DNA from: Bacteroidaceae bacterium
GTDB lineage: Bacteria; Bacteroidota; Bacteroidia; Bacteroidales; Bacteroidaceae
Direction: 5' to 3'
DNA: 20,289 nt
NCBI GenBank assembly: GCA_900768625.1
Contig: CAAGDO010000292.1
Span: 1-20,289, forward strand
Below are positions 1 to 7,339 of the stretch, piece after piece (the stretch's first letter is position 1; every line of letters starts with the position of its first letter). The translations under genes and the position numbers were made by a program. The notes under the pieces were generated by a model, which had not been told where the DNA came from, made no database searches, and worked only from the letters and a program-made list of their open reading frames with translations.

Positions 1-19
1 AAATGGAAGATAGGGAACA

Positions 20-37
20 TCTAGCATGATTGCTAGA
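20..37. other. Small inverted repeat upstream of first glycosyltransferase
   Basis: Seven-base arms (20-26 and 31-37) pair perfectly around a 4-base loop (TGAT). No T-run follows, so this is not a standard intrinsic terminator. All three + frames entering the window meet a stop by base 29 (at 11-13, 22-24 and 27-29), so any gene coming from the left ends here. The hairpin may mark a gene boundary or an RNA processing site. It could also be chance. Confidence 0.3.
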
Positions 38-108
38 GATTCTGATGCATCCAAAAAGTTTTACCGGACAGTAATAATACTTTGAACATTCTACCTAAAA
101 CTCACACA

Positions 109-1236
109 ATGAAAATACTCTATAACATAGCCACCACCAGCCGTTCCGGAGGAATGGAGCGTGTGCTTGCCAACAAGGCGAATTATTTGGCGGCGTTGGG
201 TTACGAGGTGGTGATTGTCTCAACTGACCGGTTTGGGCTTCCACCCTTCTTCCACCTTAGTGAAAAGATTCGACAGATAAATCTCCATATAGAATACGAG
301 GGAAACAATGGCAAATCCATATGGAACAAACTGCTGCATTTCCCTTTGAAGCAATGGAAACACAAAAAGAGGCTCACGGAAGTGCTGATGCGGGAGCGCC
401 CCGACATCACCATTTCGATGTTTAATCACGATGCAGGATTCATCACGAAGATCAAGGACGGCAGTGTGAAACTGCTGGAAGTGCATTTCTCCAGATTCAA
501 GCGTCTGCAATATAATCGTAAGGGCCTTTGGCGCTTGGTTGACCTGTGGCTCACGAAGCAGGACGAAAAGACCGCCAGACGGTTTGACCGTTTTGTGGTG
601 CTCACTGAGGAGGACAAGGAAAACTGGGGTAGCCAGGAGCATATCTGCGTCATTCCCAATGCCAATACTTTCTCCCCCATACGGACGGCAGCGTTGGACG
701 CCAAGAAAGTGATAGCCGTGGGCCGCTATTCCTATCAGAAAGGATTCGACCGACTGATTGATGCCTGGAGAATCGTGACCAAGTCATGTCCTGATTGGCA
801 GTTGGAAATCGTTGGCGAGGGTGACGAAAAGGTTGCGCTGCAAAACCGGATAGACCGTTATGGATTGGCAGAACAAGTGAAACTCATGCCCGCCACATCC
901 GCCATTGAGGAGGTCTATTTTGGCGCGTCAGTCATGGTCCTTTCGTCGCACTACGAGGGGTTGCCCATGGTGCTCCTTGAAGCCCAGTCCTTTGGACTCC
1001 CCATTGTGTCCTTCGCCTGCCAATGCGGTCCGAAGGACATCGTCGAAGACGGCGAGACAGGATACCTTGTGCCTGAGGGCAACGTGGAGCAGCTTGCCGA
1101 ACGTTTGGTCAACGTGATGACCAACGAGACACTACGCAAAGCGATGGGGCGTAGAGCCAAGGAAACCTCCCATCGATATGATGAAGATAGAGTGATGAAG
1201 CAGTGGATTGACATGTTCAAATCCTTGACCAAATGA
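109..1236 (+). CDS. GT4-type glycosyltransferase (375 aa)
   Basis: This is a retaining GT-B fold glycosyltransferase that would transfer a sugar from a nucleotide donor to the growing lipid-linked repeat unit on the cytoplasmic face. The N-terminus (MKILYNIATTSRSGGMERVL) has the glycine-rich acceptor-side loop typical of the family. The donor-site signature is VGRYSYQKGFDRL (residues 204-216), followed by the E-x7-E motif YEGLPMVLLE with glutamates at 283 and 291. The ATG at 109 is chosen over an in-frame TTG at 82 because the homologous core begins there. The stop overlaps the next start by 4 bp (ATGA), which suggests translational coupling. The family is clear from the motifs. The sugar, linkage and acceptor cannot be read from sequence. 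Confidence 0.93.
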   Translation: MKILYNIATTSRSGGMERVLANKANYLAALGYEVVIVSTDRFGLPPFFHLSEKIRQINLHIEYEGNNGKSIWNKLLHFPLKQWKHKKRLTEVLMRERPDITISMFNHDAGFITKIKDGSVKLLEVHFSRFKRLQYNRKGLWRLVDLWLTKQDEKTARRFDRFVVLTEEDKENWGSQEHICVIPNANTFSPIRTAALDAKKVIAVGRYSYQKGFDRLIDAWRIVTKSCPDWQLEIVGEGDEKVALQNRIDRYGLAEQVKLMPATSAIEEVYFGASVMVLSSHYEGLPMVLLEAQSFGLPIVSFACQCGPKDIVEDGETGYLVPEGNVEQLAERLVNVMTNETLRKAMGRRAKETSHRYDEDRVMKQWIDMFKSLTK

Positions 1237-2351
1237 TGAAAACGATTGTTGTTTCAGCCGTAACCTTGCGCAAGGGTGGCACTTTGACCATCCTCCGCCA
1301 GTGTCTGGCCTATCTTTCGGACATGGCCGCCAAAGGCAGCTATCGCGTGGTGGCTTTGGTGCATCGGGCGGATTTGGCTCATTATCCCCATATCGACTAT
1401 ATCGAGATGCCGGAAATCGTTGGCGGATGGGGCAAGCGTCTGTGGTGTGAATATGTGACAATGCACCGCATATCGAAGCAGCTCGCCCCCGTCCATCTCT
1501 GGCTTTCGCTGCACGACACCACGCCTTGGGTGCAGGCAGAGCGGCAGGCGGTGTATTGCCAAACCTCCTTCCCCTTCCTGAAGAGCAAGTGGCAGGATCT
1601 TTATTTTGACCATAAAATCATGCTCTTCTCCCTATTCACCCGCTTTGCCTATCGCATCAACATCCATCGCAACCGGTATCTGATTGTCCAGGCCGAATGG
1701 TTGCGGGAAGGATTCTCCCGGATGTTCGGGTTGCCCAAGGAGCGATTCATCGTGGCCACGCCCGACCGTAACGCCCCTGAAGCGAAGGCGGACAGGACCT
1801 CAACGGGGGACTGTTACACCTTCCTTTATGCTTCCACGCCCGACTGCCACAAAAATTTCGAGACCATTTGTCGTGCATCGGTCCTGCTTGAAAATGACCT
1901 GAAGGACAGACGTTTCAAGGTCATCATGACCGTATCGGGCAAGGAAAACCGATATGCCAAATGGCTCCATCGTCGTTGGGGCCATGTGAAATCCTTGGAT
2001 TTCGCTGGCTTTATGAGCAAAGAAATGCTCTATGAAAAATATGCCCAAGCAGACTGCTTGATTTTCCCTTCAAGGGTAGAGACTTGGGGTTTGCCCATCA
2101 GTGAGTTTGCCGAATTCGGCAAACCCATGCTGTTGGCCGACTTGCCTTACGCCCATGAGACGTCGGCAGGGAGCGGACAAACGGCTTTTTTTGACCCGCA
2201 AAGAGCGGATTTACTAAAAAACCAAATGAAACGGCTCATTGAAGGCGACACCTCTTTCCTGAAAGAGGTGCCCCAGCAGACCATTGCAGAGCCAGCAACA
2301 CATTCCTGGAAAGATTTGTTTGAAATCTTGCTACGAAAAAACAAAGCATGA
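1233..2351 (+). CDS. GT4-like glycosyltransferase (372 aa)
   Basis: This is a second GT-B glycosyltransferase of the polysaccharide assembly set. The N-terminal half is diverged, with only a short TLRKGGTLTI glycine loop near the start. The C-terminal half is typical: FLYASTPDCHKNFET, then FAGFMSKEMLYEKYAQADC, then the E-x7-E donor motif ETWGLPISE with glutamates at 283 and 291. The length fits a single-domain GT4 enzyme. It overlaps the genes on both sides by 4 bp, so it is probably co-translated with them. An alternative in-frame ATG lies at the second codon. It probably acts as a cytoplasmic enzyme in the same pathway as its two neighbours. The donor sugar is unknown. Confidence 0.9.
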   Translation: MMKTIVVSAVTLRKGGTLTILRQCLAYLSDMAAKGSYRVVALVHRADLAHYPHIDYIEMPEIVGGWGKRLWCEYVTMHRISKQLAPVHLWLSLHDTTPWVQAERQAVYCQTSFPFLKSKWQDLYFDHKIMLFSLFTRFAYRINIHRNRYLIVQAEWLREGFSRMFGLPKERFIVATPDRNAPEAKADRTSTGDCYTFLYASTPDCHKNFETICRASVLLENDLKDRRFKVIMTVSGKENRYAKWLHRRWGHVKSLDFAGFMSKEMLYEKYAQADCLIFPSRVETWGLPISEFAEFGKPMLLADLPYAHETSAGSGQTAFFDPQRADLLKNQMKRLIEGDTSFLKEVPQQTIAEPATHSWKDLFEILLRKNKA

Positions 2352-3478
2352 AAAAAGAAAACCTAAGCATACTCCAACTCGGCAAGTTCTATCCGATTAA
2401 GGGTGGGGTGGAGAAGGTGGCCTATGACTTGATGATGGGCCTTTCCTCCAGGAACGACCGTTGCGACCTGTTGTGTGCCACCGTATCTGGCAAAGGCCGG
2501 ACGCGTCAGATGAATCCTCATGCGAAGTTGATTGAATGCCATTCGTGGGGTAAAACGGCGGCTACGATGATAGCGCCTTCCATGATCACGACCTTCCGGC
2601 GCATTTGCTGCAATTATGATATTGTGCATGTGCATCATCCTGATCCGATGGCGGCTGTCACGTTGTGGCTTTCGGGCTATAAGGGGAAAGTCGTGCTGCA
2701 CTGGCACAGTGACATACTGAAGCAGAGAATACTGTTGAAACTCTATCGCCCTTTGCAAGACTGGCTGCTGCGAAGAGCTGACTTGATCATCGGCACTTCA
2801 CCTGTTTATCTGAAAGAATCGCCATTCCTCAAACATGTGCAGGACAAAACCATCTGCCTTCCCATTGGCGTGTCTGCCATTGTGCCGGACGAAGCGGCGG
2901 TCGAGAAACTGGGTCAACGCTATGGCGGGAAGAAAATCGTGTTCTCGTTGGGTCGATTGGTGCCCTACAAGGGATTTACCCATCTCATTGATGCCGCCAG
3001 GTATCTCTCCAACGACTATGTCGTGCTGATCGGTGGCACGGGAACCTTGAGAAAAAAGCTGGAAAAGAAGATCCGCAGATTGGGACTTGAGAACAAAGTG
3101 ATGTTGCTGGGAAGAATCCCCAAGAATGAACTGCCGGCTTATTTCGGTGCCAGCAAGGTGTTCTGCCTCCCCAGCGTGCAGAAGACGGAAGCTTTCGGCA
3201 TTGTACAGATTGAGGCCATGTCGTGTGGCAAGCCCGTGGTGGCTACGCGCATTCCGCATTCAGGCGTTGCGTGGGTCAACCAACACGGCGTTTCTGGTCT
3301 CAATGTCACGCCGGGCAACGCCAGGGAATTGGCACAGGCCATTCAGCATATTGCTGACGACGACGCGGTCTATGAGCAGTATGCCGTTTCGGCCAAAAAC
3401 AGATACCATGACTTATTTACAAAAGAACGCATGATTGATAACAGTTTAAGAATCTACAATCTTTTATGGGAGCAATAA
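2348..3478 (+). CDS. GT4-type glycosyltransferase (376 aa)
   Basis: This is the third consecutive GT-B glycosyltransferase and the most canonical of the three. It has the glycine-rich acceptor loop FYPIKGGVEKVAYDL near the N-terminus, the phosphate/donor-contact segment SLGRLVPYKGF (200-210), and the E-x7-E motif EAFGIVQIE with glutamates at 281 and 289. The motif is followed by the usual AMSCGKPVVAT segment. Overall it resembles mannosyl-, glucosyl- or rhamnosyltransferases of EPS loci, but specificity is not determinable from sequence. It overlaps the upstream gene by 4 bp and the downstream sugar transferase by 13 bp, consistent with one polycistronic message building a single repeat unit. 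Confidence 0.94.
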   Translation: MKKENLSILQLGKFYPIKGGVEKVAYDLMMGLSSRNDRCDLLCATVSGKGRTRQMNPHAKLIECHSWGKTAATMIAPSMITTFRRICCNYDIVHVHHPDPMAAVTLWLSGYKGKVVLHWHSDILKQRILLKLYRPLQDWLLRRADLIIGTSPVYLKESPFLKHVQDKTICLPIGVSAIVPDEAAVEKLGQRYGGKKIVFSLGRLVPYKGFTHLIDAARYLSNDYVVLIGGTGTLRKKLEKKIRRLGLENKVMLLGRIPKNELPAYFGASKVFCLPSVQKTEAFGIVQIEAMSCGKPVVATRIPHSGVAWVNQHGVSGLNVTPGNARELAQAIQHIADDDAVYEQYAVSAKNRYHDLFTKERMIDNSLRIYNLLWEQ

Positions 3479-4128
3479 AGAACGCTGAGGGTGTACCTGA
3501 AAAAGCCAGACCTGTCATCCTATGGGAAGAAAAGCAGATTTCGGCAACATCCTGTTTGACGAAAAGAATCTTCGACGTGCTGGTCAGTCTGTTGGGACTG
3601 GCTCTCTTCGCCCCAGCCTTTCTGATCATCGCCTTGCTCATCAAGCGCGAAGACAAAGGGCCTGCCATTTTCAAGCAGGAGCGCATAGGCTTCCGTGGCA
3701 AGCCGTTCATCCTCTACAAGTTCCGCTCGATGACAGTCGTGGCCGAGGCCAACGGGCCGATGCTTAGCGTGAAAAATGACAAGCGCCTGACCCACGTGGG
3801 AAAATTCCTGCGAGAGCACCATCTTGATGAACTTCCCCAGCTTTGGAACGTACTCAAGGGCGATATGAGCTTCGTTGGCCCGCGTCCGGAGCGTCGCTTT
3901 TTCATTGACCGGATCATATCGTTGAATCCCGACTACCGCCTCCTCTATCAGTTGCGTCCAGGCTTGTTTTCCGCCGCAACCCTCTACAACGGATACACCG
4001 ACACGATTGACAAAATGATGGAGCGATTGCGCATGGACCTGCATTATCTGGCAAACCATTCGTTGTGGGTTGATATGAAAATCATCTTCCTGACGACGTT
4101 GGCGATCATCTCAGGTAAAAAGTTTTAA
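3466..4128 (+). CDS. Short-form bacterial sugar transferase (initiating phosphoglycosyl transferase, 220 aa)
   Basis: This enzyme would transfer a sugar-1-phosphate from a nucleotide sugar to undecaprenyl phosphate, the first membrane step of repeat-unit synthesis. It has the minimal monotopic PGT layout (PF02397 type): a KRIFD entry motif (33-37), one hydrophobic re-entrant helix (about 38-58), FKQERIG (69-75), KFRSM, the catalytic Asp-Glu pair in LDELPQLWNVLKGD (DE at 121-122), and MSFVGPRPE ending at 142. It lacks the extra transmembrane helices of WcaJ/WbaP-type enzymes and so resembles PglC-like proteins. About 32 residues precede KRIFD, a somewhat long cytoplasmic lead. The start overlaps the preceding glycosyltransferase by 13 bp. 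All family motifs are intact, so it should be active. Confidence 0.95.
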   Translation: MGAIKNAEGVPEKARPVILWEEKQISATSCLTKRIFDVLVSLLGLALFAPAFLIIALLIKREDKGPAIFKQERIGFRGKPFILYKFRSMTVVAEANGPMLSVKNDKRLTHVGKFLREHHLDELPQLWNVLKGDMSFVGPRPERRFFIDRIISLNPDYRLLYQLRPGLFSAATLYNGYTDTIDKMMERLRMDLHYLANHSLWVDMKIIFLTTLAIISGKKF

Positions 4129-4131
4129 TCG

Positions 4132-4398
4132 ATGAGAGCACGGAGTGATTTGAAACTCAGAAAAATAGGACGAAAATACATGCTGGTGGAAGTCCGCAAC
4201 CAAAAAGCCAATATCACCGATGTTTACACCATGAACGCAACGGCCGCCTGCCTGTGGCAGCGGATGAGCGAGGGTGACTTCACCGTCAACGAACTGGCTG
4301 AGACCATTTGTCAGCGGTTTGAGGTGGCGTTTGAAACGGCTGTGGCGGATATCAGCAGACAATTGGAGGAGTGGAAAGAATATGGTTTGTTGGTATAA
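4132..4398 (+). CDS. PqqD-like small protein (88 aa)
   Basis: This small winged-helix-like protein resembles the PqqD/RRE family (PF05402 type). The pattern is a basic start, a strand segment around YMLVEV, the near-diagnostic Y.MN.TAACLW segment (YTMNATAACLWQRM), then FTVNELAETICQRFEV and a C-terminal helix ending EEWKEYGLLV. Relatives bind leader peptides and present them to tailoring enzymes in RiPP pathways. Similar PqqD-like proteins also occur beside HprK-related kinases in some EPS loci. It starts 3 bp after the sugar transferase stop and overlaps the nucleotidyltransferase by 17 bp, so it is tied to both. Its substrate here is unknown. The 63-aa protein at 9741 is one candidate partner (inference). 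Confidence 0.85.
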   Translation: MRARSDLKLRKIGRKYMLVEVRNQKANITDVYTMNATAACLWQRMSEGDFTVNELAETICQRFEVAFETAVADISRQLEEWKEYGLLV

Positions 4399-5563
4399 GT
4401 ATCACACGAAAGCAATCAGCAGTTTCTTTACCCTCCTCAGGAGCGGCTTGTGGGAACGCGAAATCGATGAACCATCAGATTTTCCCCTGACGGAGAGCGA
4501 ATGGAACACCGTCTATCAGATGGCCATCCATCAGACGGTTGTCGGTGTGGTCTATCGTGGCATACTCCAATTGCCCGACCATTTGCTCCCCCCCGATGGA
4601 GTGCTGGTCAGATGGGTGGCACACATGGATGCCATTGAGCGTCGGAATCGGAGGATGAACGCTGTGGTCAATGAATTGTGCGGCGTCTTCTCCGACAAGG
4701 GAATTCGTGCCGTGTTGCAAAAAGGGCAGGGCATCGCCTCCCTCTACGTTTCTCCGCTCTTGCGGGAATGTGGCGACATCGACCTCTATTTTCCCAGCGC
4801 ACAAGAGCGGAAGCAGGCCGACGAGTGGGTCAGGCAGCAAGGAATCAAGCTGAACAAGGGAGCTGACGGCAGCGTACACTATGAATGGAAAGGAGTGACT
4901 GTCGAGCATCACAGAAGGTTGTTTGATTTATATAATCCTTTCATTCAAGGCTATCTGGGCGAACTGGAACGCCAGTTCGGATTTGCCCTGGCAGAAGTGC
5001 CACCCGGAAGTCATGTGTCGCTGACCGTCGCTTCCCCTCAGCTGAATTTGCTGATGCTCAATGCCCACATCCTGAAGCATGCCTTGGGGTTGGGCGTGGG
5101 ATTGCGTCAACTCTGCGACATCGCCCGCGCCTACCATGTCTGGCACGCCCGAATCAACCAAAGCGAATTGACCGCGATGTATGCGAAGGCAGGCATTGCC
5201 AAATGGAGCCGGCTCCTGCATCGCGTGCTTGTGGACTATCTTGGATTGCCCGCATCCTGTCTGCCCGAATCATGCGATCCCGCATCCTGTCTGCCCGAAT
5301 CATGCGATCCCGCATCCTGTCTGCCCGCATCCTGTCATTCCGATGCGCCCCGCGCCCTTTCTCCCCTTCCCTTGATTCGGATCATCCTGCAGGGAGGCAA
5401 CTTCGGCCAGGCGGCAACCCAACGTTCGCAACCCCAAAGACATTCGCAACGAAAAATCTCAACCGCACAGTCGTTTCTCCAGAATGCCCTGTTCGCTTTC
5501 CGCTATGCACCTTGGGAGAGTGTGGGCATCGTTTCAACTCTATTGACCGGACAAACCAAATGA
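4382..5563 (+). CDS. NTP_transf_5-type nucleotidyltransferase family protein (393 aa)
   Basis: The protein resembles the uncharacterised nucleotidyltransferase family PF14907. The supporting core is an LQKGQGIASLY segment followed by ECGDIDLYF, with the metal-binding Asp-x-Asp at about residues 132 and 134. A later EHHRRLFDLYNPF segment and helical stretches (LNLLMLNAHILKHAL, LRQLCDIARAY) match the usual arrangement. Family members occur in EPS loci and as accessory genes of lasso and other peptide clusters, where the reaction is mostly undefined. The ATG at 4382 is chosen because upstream codons in this frame lie entirely inside the PqqD-like gene. A cysteine-rich tandem repeat (about 290-320) sits between DYLGLP and the conserved-looking LIRIILQGGNFG. 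The gene overlaps the next one by 4 bp. Confidence 0.85.
   Translation: MVCWYKYHTKAISSFFTLLRSGLWEREIDEPSDFPLTESEWNTVYQMAIHQTVVGVVYRGILQLPDHLLPPDGVLVRWVAHMDAIERRNRRMNAVVNELCGVFSDKGIRAVLQKGQGIASLYVSPLLRECGDIDLYFPSAQERKQADEWVRQQGIKLNKGADGSVHYEWKGVTVEHHRRLFDLYNPFIQGYLGELERQFGFALAEVPPGSHVSLTVASPQLNLLMLNAHILKHALGLGVGLRQLCDIARAYHVWHARINQSELTAMYAKAGIAKWSRLLHRVLVDYLGLPASCLPESCDPASCLPESCDPASCLPASCHSDAPRALSPLPLIRIILQGGNFGQAATQRSQPQRHSQRKISTAQSFLQNALFAFRYAPWESVGIVSTLLTGQTK
5251..5340 (+). repeat. In-frame 30-bp tandem repeat inside the nucleotidyltransferase gene
   Basis: Two identical 30-bp units lie at 5251-5280 and 5281-5310, followed by a partial copy (5311-5327) and a degenerate CATCCTGTCATTCC tail. 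Each unit encodes ten residues of the form PASCLPESCD, giving six cysteines in about 30 residues. The unit length is a multiple of three and all three + frames stay open through it, so changes in copy number would not break the protein. The repeat looks like a low-complexity DNA insertion tolerated in a surface loop. Confidence 0.9.
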
Positions 5564-6432
5564 CCGATACGTTTTATTACTGCATAGCCGATTTCCGCAT
5601 AGCCCTTTCCGGAGCATTGGATGCAGAGGCGCTTTTGCCCTCCTTCCGTGGCTTCCGTTGTGTGCCCTGCGATGACGCGCAGCTGCTGTTCTCCCTCACT
5701 GTGCTGCCCCAGCGCCCCGCCCCCATGGGGGATGCTGCGGAAGTGGGACTTTTCGACAGCGATCTGGGCCACGTGCAGCTGATGAAGGCCGGGGACAGAT
5801 ACTGCATCAATTTGAAATACAAAGACGGAGCCGTCCATGAAATGCGGGCCAATCCCTCGTTCTCCGATGTCCAGGCATACATCTGCCTGACTGACAGATA
5901 TGCGGGCGAAGCCCTCAACTCCCTGCTGCGCATCGCCTTTTCGCAAGCCATACTGGCCCACGGCGGCATCTCGATTCATGCCTCTGCCGTCATGCGGAAC
6001 GGGCGCGCCTATCTCTTTATGGGCAAGAGCGGAACAGGGAAAAGCACCCACGCCTCCCTCTGGCTCTCCAGCTTCCCCGGGAGCGAGCTGCTCAACGATG
6101 ACAACCCCATCATCCGCCTGCAGGGTCATTCCGCATTCGTCTATGGAAGTCCCTGGAGCGGCAAGACACCGTGTCACAGGAACCTGCGCTGTGAGCTCGG
6201 CGGTGTGGCGCGGCTGGTGCAGGCACCGACCAATCATTTCGCGCTCCAAGAAAGCGAAAATGCCTTCATCGCCCTGTTGCCCGGTTGTTCGGTCGTTCAT
6301 AAGGATGCAAGGCTCTACGACTGCCTTTGCAACACCTTGACCGAACTGGTGGAACTCGTTCCCGTCGGCATCCTGCGGTGTGAACCGAATGGCGGGGCCG
6401 CCCGCATCTGTGCGGCTGCGTTGCTGAGGTAG
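5560..6432 (+). CDS. HprK/PEPCK-like P-loop kinase-fold protein (290 aa)
   Basis: This P-loop protein resembles HPr kinase/PEP carboxykinase-related enzymes found beside PqqD-like genes. Visible motifs in order are GGISIHASAV (about 140-149), the Walker A GKSGTGKST (155-163), the acidic pair in LLNDDNPIIRL, a VYGSPWSGKT segment, and a C-terminal LPGCSVV...LVELVPVGILRCEPN tail. The classical HPrK signature region is not obvious and no HPr partner is encoded nearby, so the target need not be HPr. In some lasso peptide clusters a related kinase phosphorylates the peptide's C-terminal serine. In EPS loci the role is unknown. The ATG at 5560 overlaps the previous stop by 4 bp. Upstream in-frame codons read through the neighbour's repeat and are rejected. 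Confidence 0.82.
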   Translation: MTDTFYYCIADFRIALSGALDAEALLPSFRGFRCVPCDDAQLLFSLTVLPQRPAPMGDAAEVGLFDSDLGHVQLMKAGDRYCINLKYKDGAVHEMRANPSFSDVQAYICLTDRYAGEALNSLLRIAFSQAILAHGGISIHASAVMRNGRAYLFMGKSGTGKSTHASLWLSSFPGSELLNDDNPIIRLQGHSAFVYGSPWSGKTPCHRNLRCELGGVARLVQAPTNHFALQESENAFIALLPGCSVVHKDARLYDCLCNTLTELVELVPVGILRCEPNGGAARICAAALLR

Positions 6433-6492
6433 GGGCAGCCACCCATGCCACACCTACTTATGTATATCAAGCAAAACCACAAGACAACGATA

Positions 6493-7290
6493 ATGAAAAA
6501 GAGAATCGCATTCATCCTGGTGACGGCTTTACTGCTCATGCTGTCATCCTGTTCCCAACAGAATTTTGTGTATTGGAAAAATATACCCAGTGAGGCCGAA
6601 TATCCGGTTGACAAACAATATGAGATTGTCATCCAGCATGACGACCGCCTCTCCATTGCCGTCAGCAGCAAGAATCCGGAACTGGCCGTTCCCTTCAACA
6701 GGCAGGACGGTTCGTTCCATGTGAATGAAGAAGGCCGCGTGTCGGCTTCTTCCGCAGGCACATCGGCAGGCAGCGAGAAAGGCTACCGCGTCGACATGGA
6801 CGGAAACATCGATTTTCCCATCCTCGGCAAGCTCCACGTCGAAGGCCTGACGCTCAACGCCGCCTCGGAGATGATCCAGCGGAAAATCATGGAAGGCAAT
6901 TACATCAAGTCGCCGCTTGTGACGATTGACATTCTGAATTTCAAGTACACCGTGCTTGGCGCCGTTGCCAAAACAGGAACGTATCGTGTCAATGGTGACC
7001 GCATCACGCTCATTGATGCCATCGCCAATGCGGGTGACCTCTCGCCGAATGCCCGAGTGAATCGCGTGCAGGTGATTCGCATGGTCAATGGCGAACGCAA
7101 GGTCTATATGCACGATCTGGGCGACGAATCCATATTCTATTCTCCTGCCTTCAATCTCCAGCAGAACGACATCGTCTATGTCGAGCCGAAATTCCGCAAA
7201 AAGAGCGGTGAAGACCGTAGCCTTCAATATGGCACCATCGTGCTTTCGCTCGTAACGTCCGTTTGTTCCCTCATCTGGTTGTTTAAGTGA
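6493..7290 (+). CDS. Wza-like polysaccharide export lipoprotein (265 aa)
   Basis: This is the outer-membrane/periplasmic export component for the polysaccharide. The N-terminus is a lipoprotein signal with lipobox LSSC (lipidated Cys20). The poly_export region includes YRVDMDGNIDFPILGKLHV (starting about residue 97) and is followed by an SLBB-type domain (about 153-197: VLGAVAKTGTYRVNGDRITL). The last 20 residues (SLVTSVCSLIWLF) form a hydrophobic segment, a common ending in Bacteroidetes members. The ATG at 6493 is chosen because it begins the MKKRIAFILV signal sequence; an ATG at 6445 would add 16 non-signal residues. The gene lies 60 bp after the HprK-like gene and 49 bp before its functional partner, the Wzc-like kinase. 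Confidence 0.93.
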   Translation: MKKRIAFILVTALLLMLSSCSQQNFVYWKNIPSEAEYPVDKQYEIVIQHDDRLSIAVSSKNPELAVPFNRQDGSFHVNEEGRVSASSAGTSAGSEKGYRVDMDGNIDFPILGKLHVEGLTLNAASEMIQRKIMEGNYIKSPLVTIDILNFKYTVLGAVAKTGTYRVNGDRITLIDAIANAGDLSPNARVNRVQVIRMVNGERKVYMHDLGDESIFYSPAFNLQQNDIVYVEPKFRKKSGEDRSLQYGTIVLSLVTSVCSLIWLFK

Positions 7291-7339
7291 CAATGAAGGA
7301 AAAACCTTTCTTTGAAACAGTACATCTACTCATTCATAT

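Noticed and set aside
77..84. Promoter-like ATACTTTG upstream of the first glycosyltransferase
   Set aside because: It differs from TAnnTTTG at the first positions and no TTTG lies about 20 bases upstream. It is too weak to list.
4274..4381. N-terminal extension of the nucleotidyltransferase from an upstream ATG
   Set aside because: These codons lie inside the PqqD-like gene in another frame and give a Trp/Arg-rich sequence unlike the family. The ATG at 4382 is preferred.
5251..5340. CRISPR-like array
   Set aside because: The 30-bp copies are directly contiguous with no spacers and are in frame within a gene.
5203..5559. N-terminal extension of the HprK-like gene by 119 codons
   Set aside because: It is the out-of-frame reading of the neighbour's C-terminus and its tandem repeat, which is open in all three frames. 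The ATG at 5560 with a 4-bp overlap is the natural start.
5503..6453. A 316-codon open frame on the - strand opposite the HprK-like gene
   Set aside because: It overlaps a P-loop gene with an intact Walker A on the other strand and has no family-like motif of its own.
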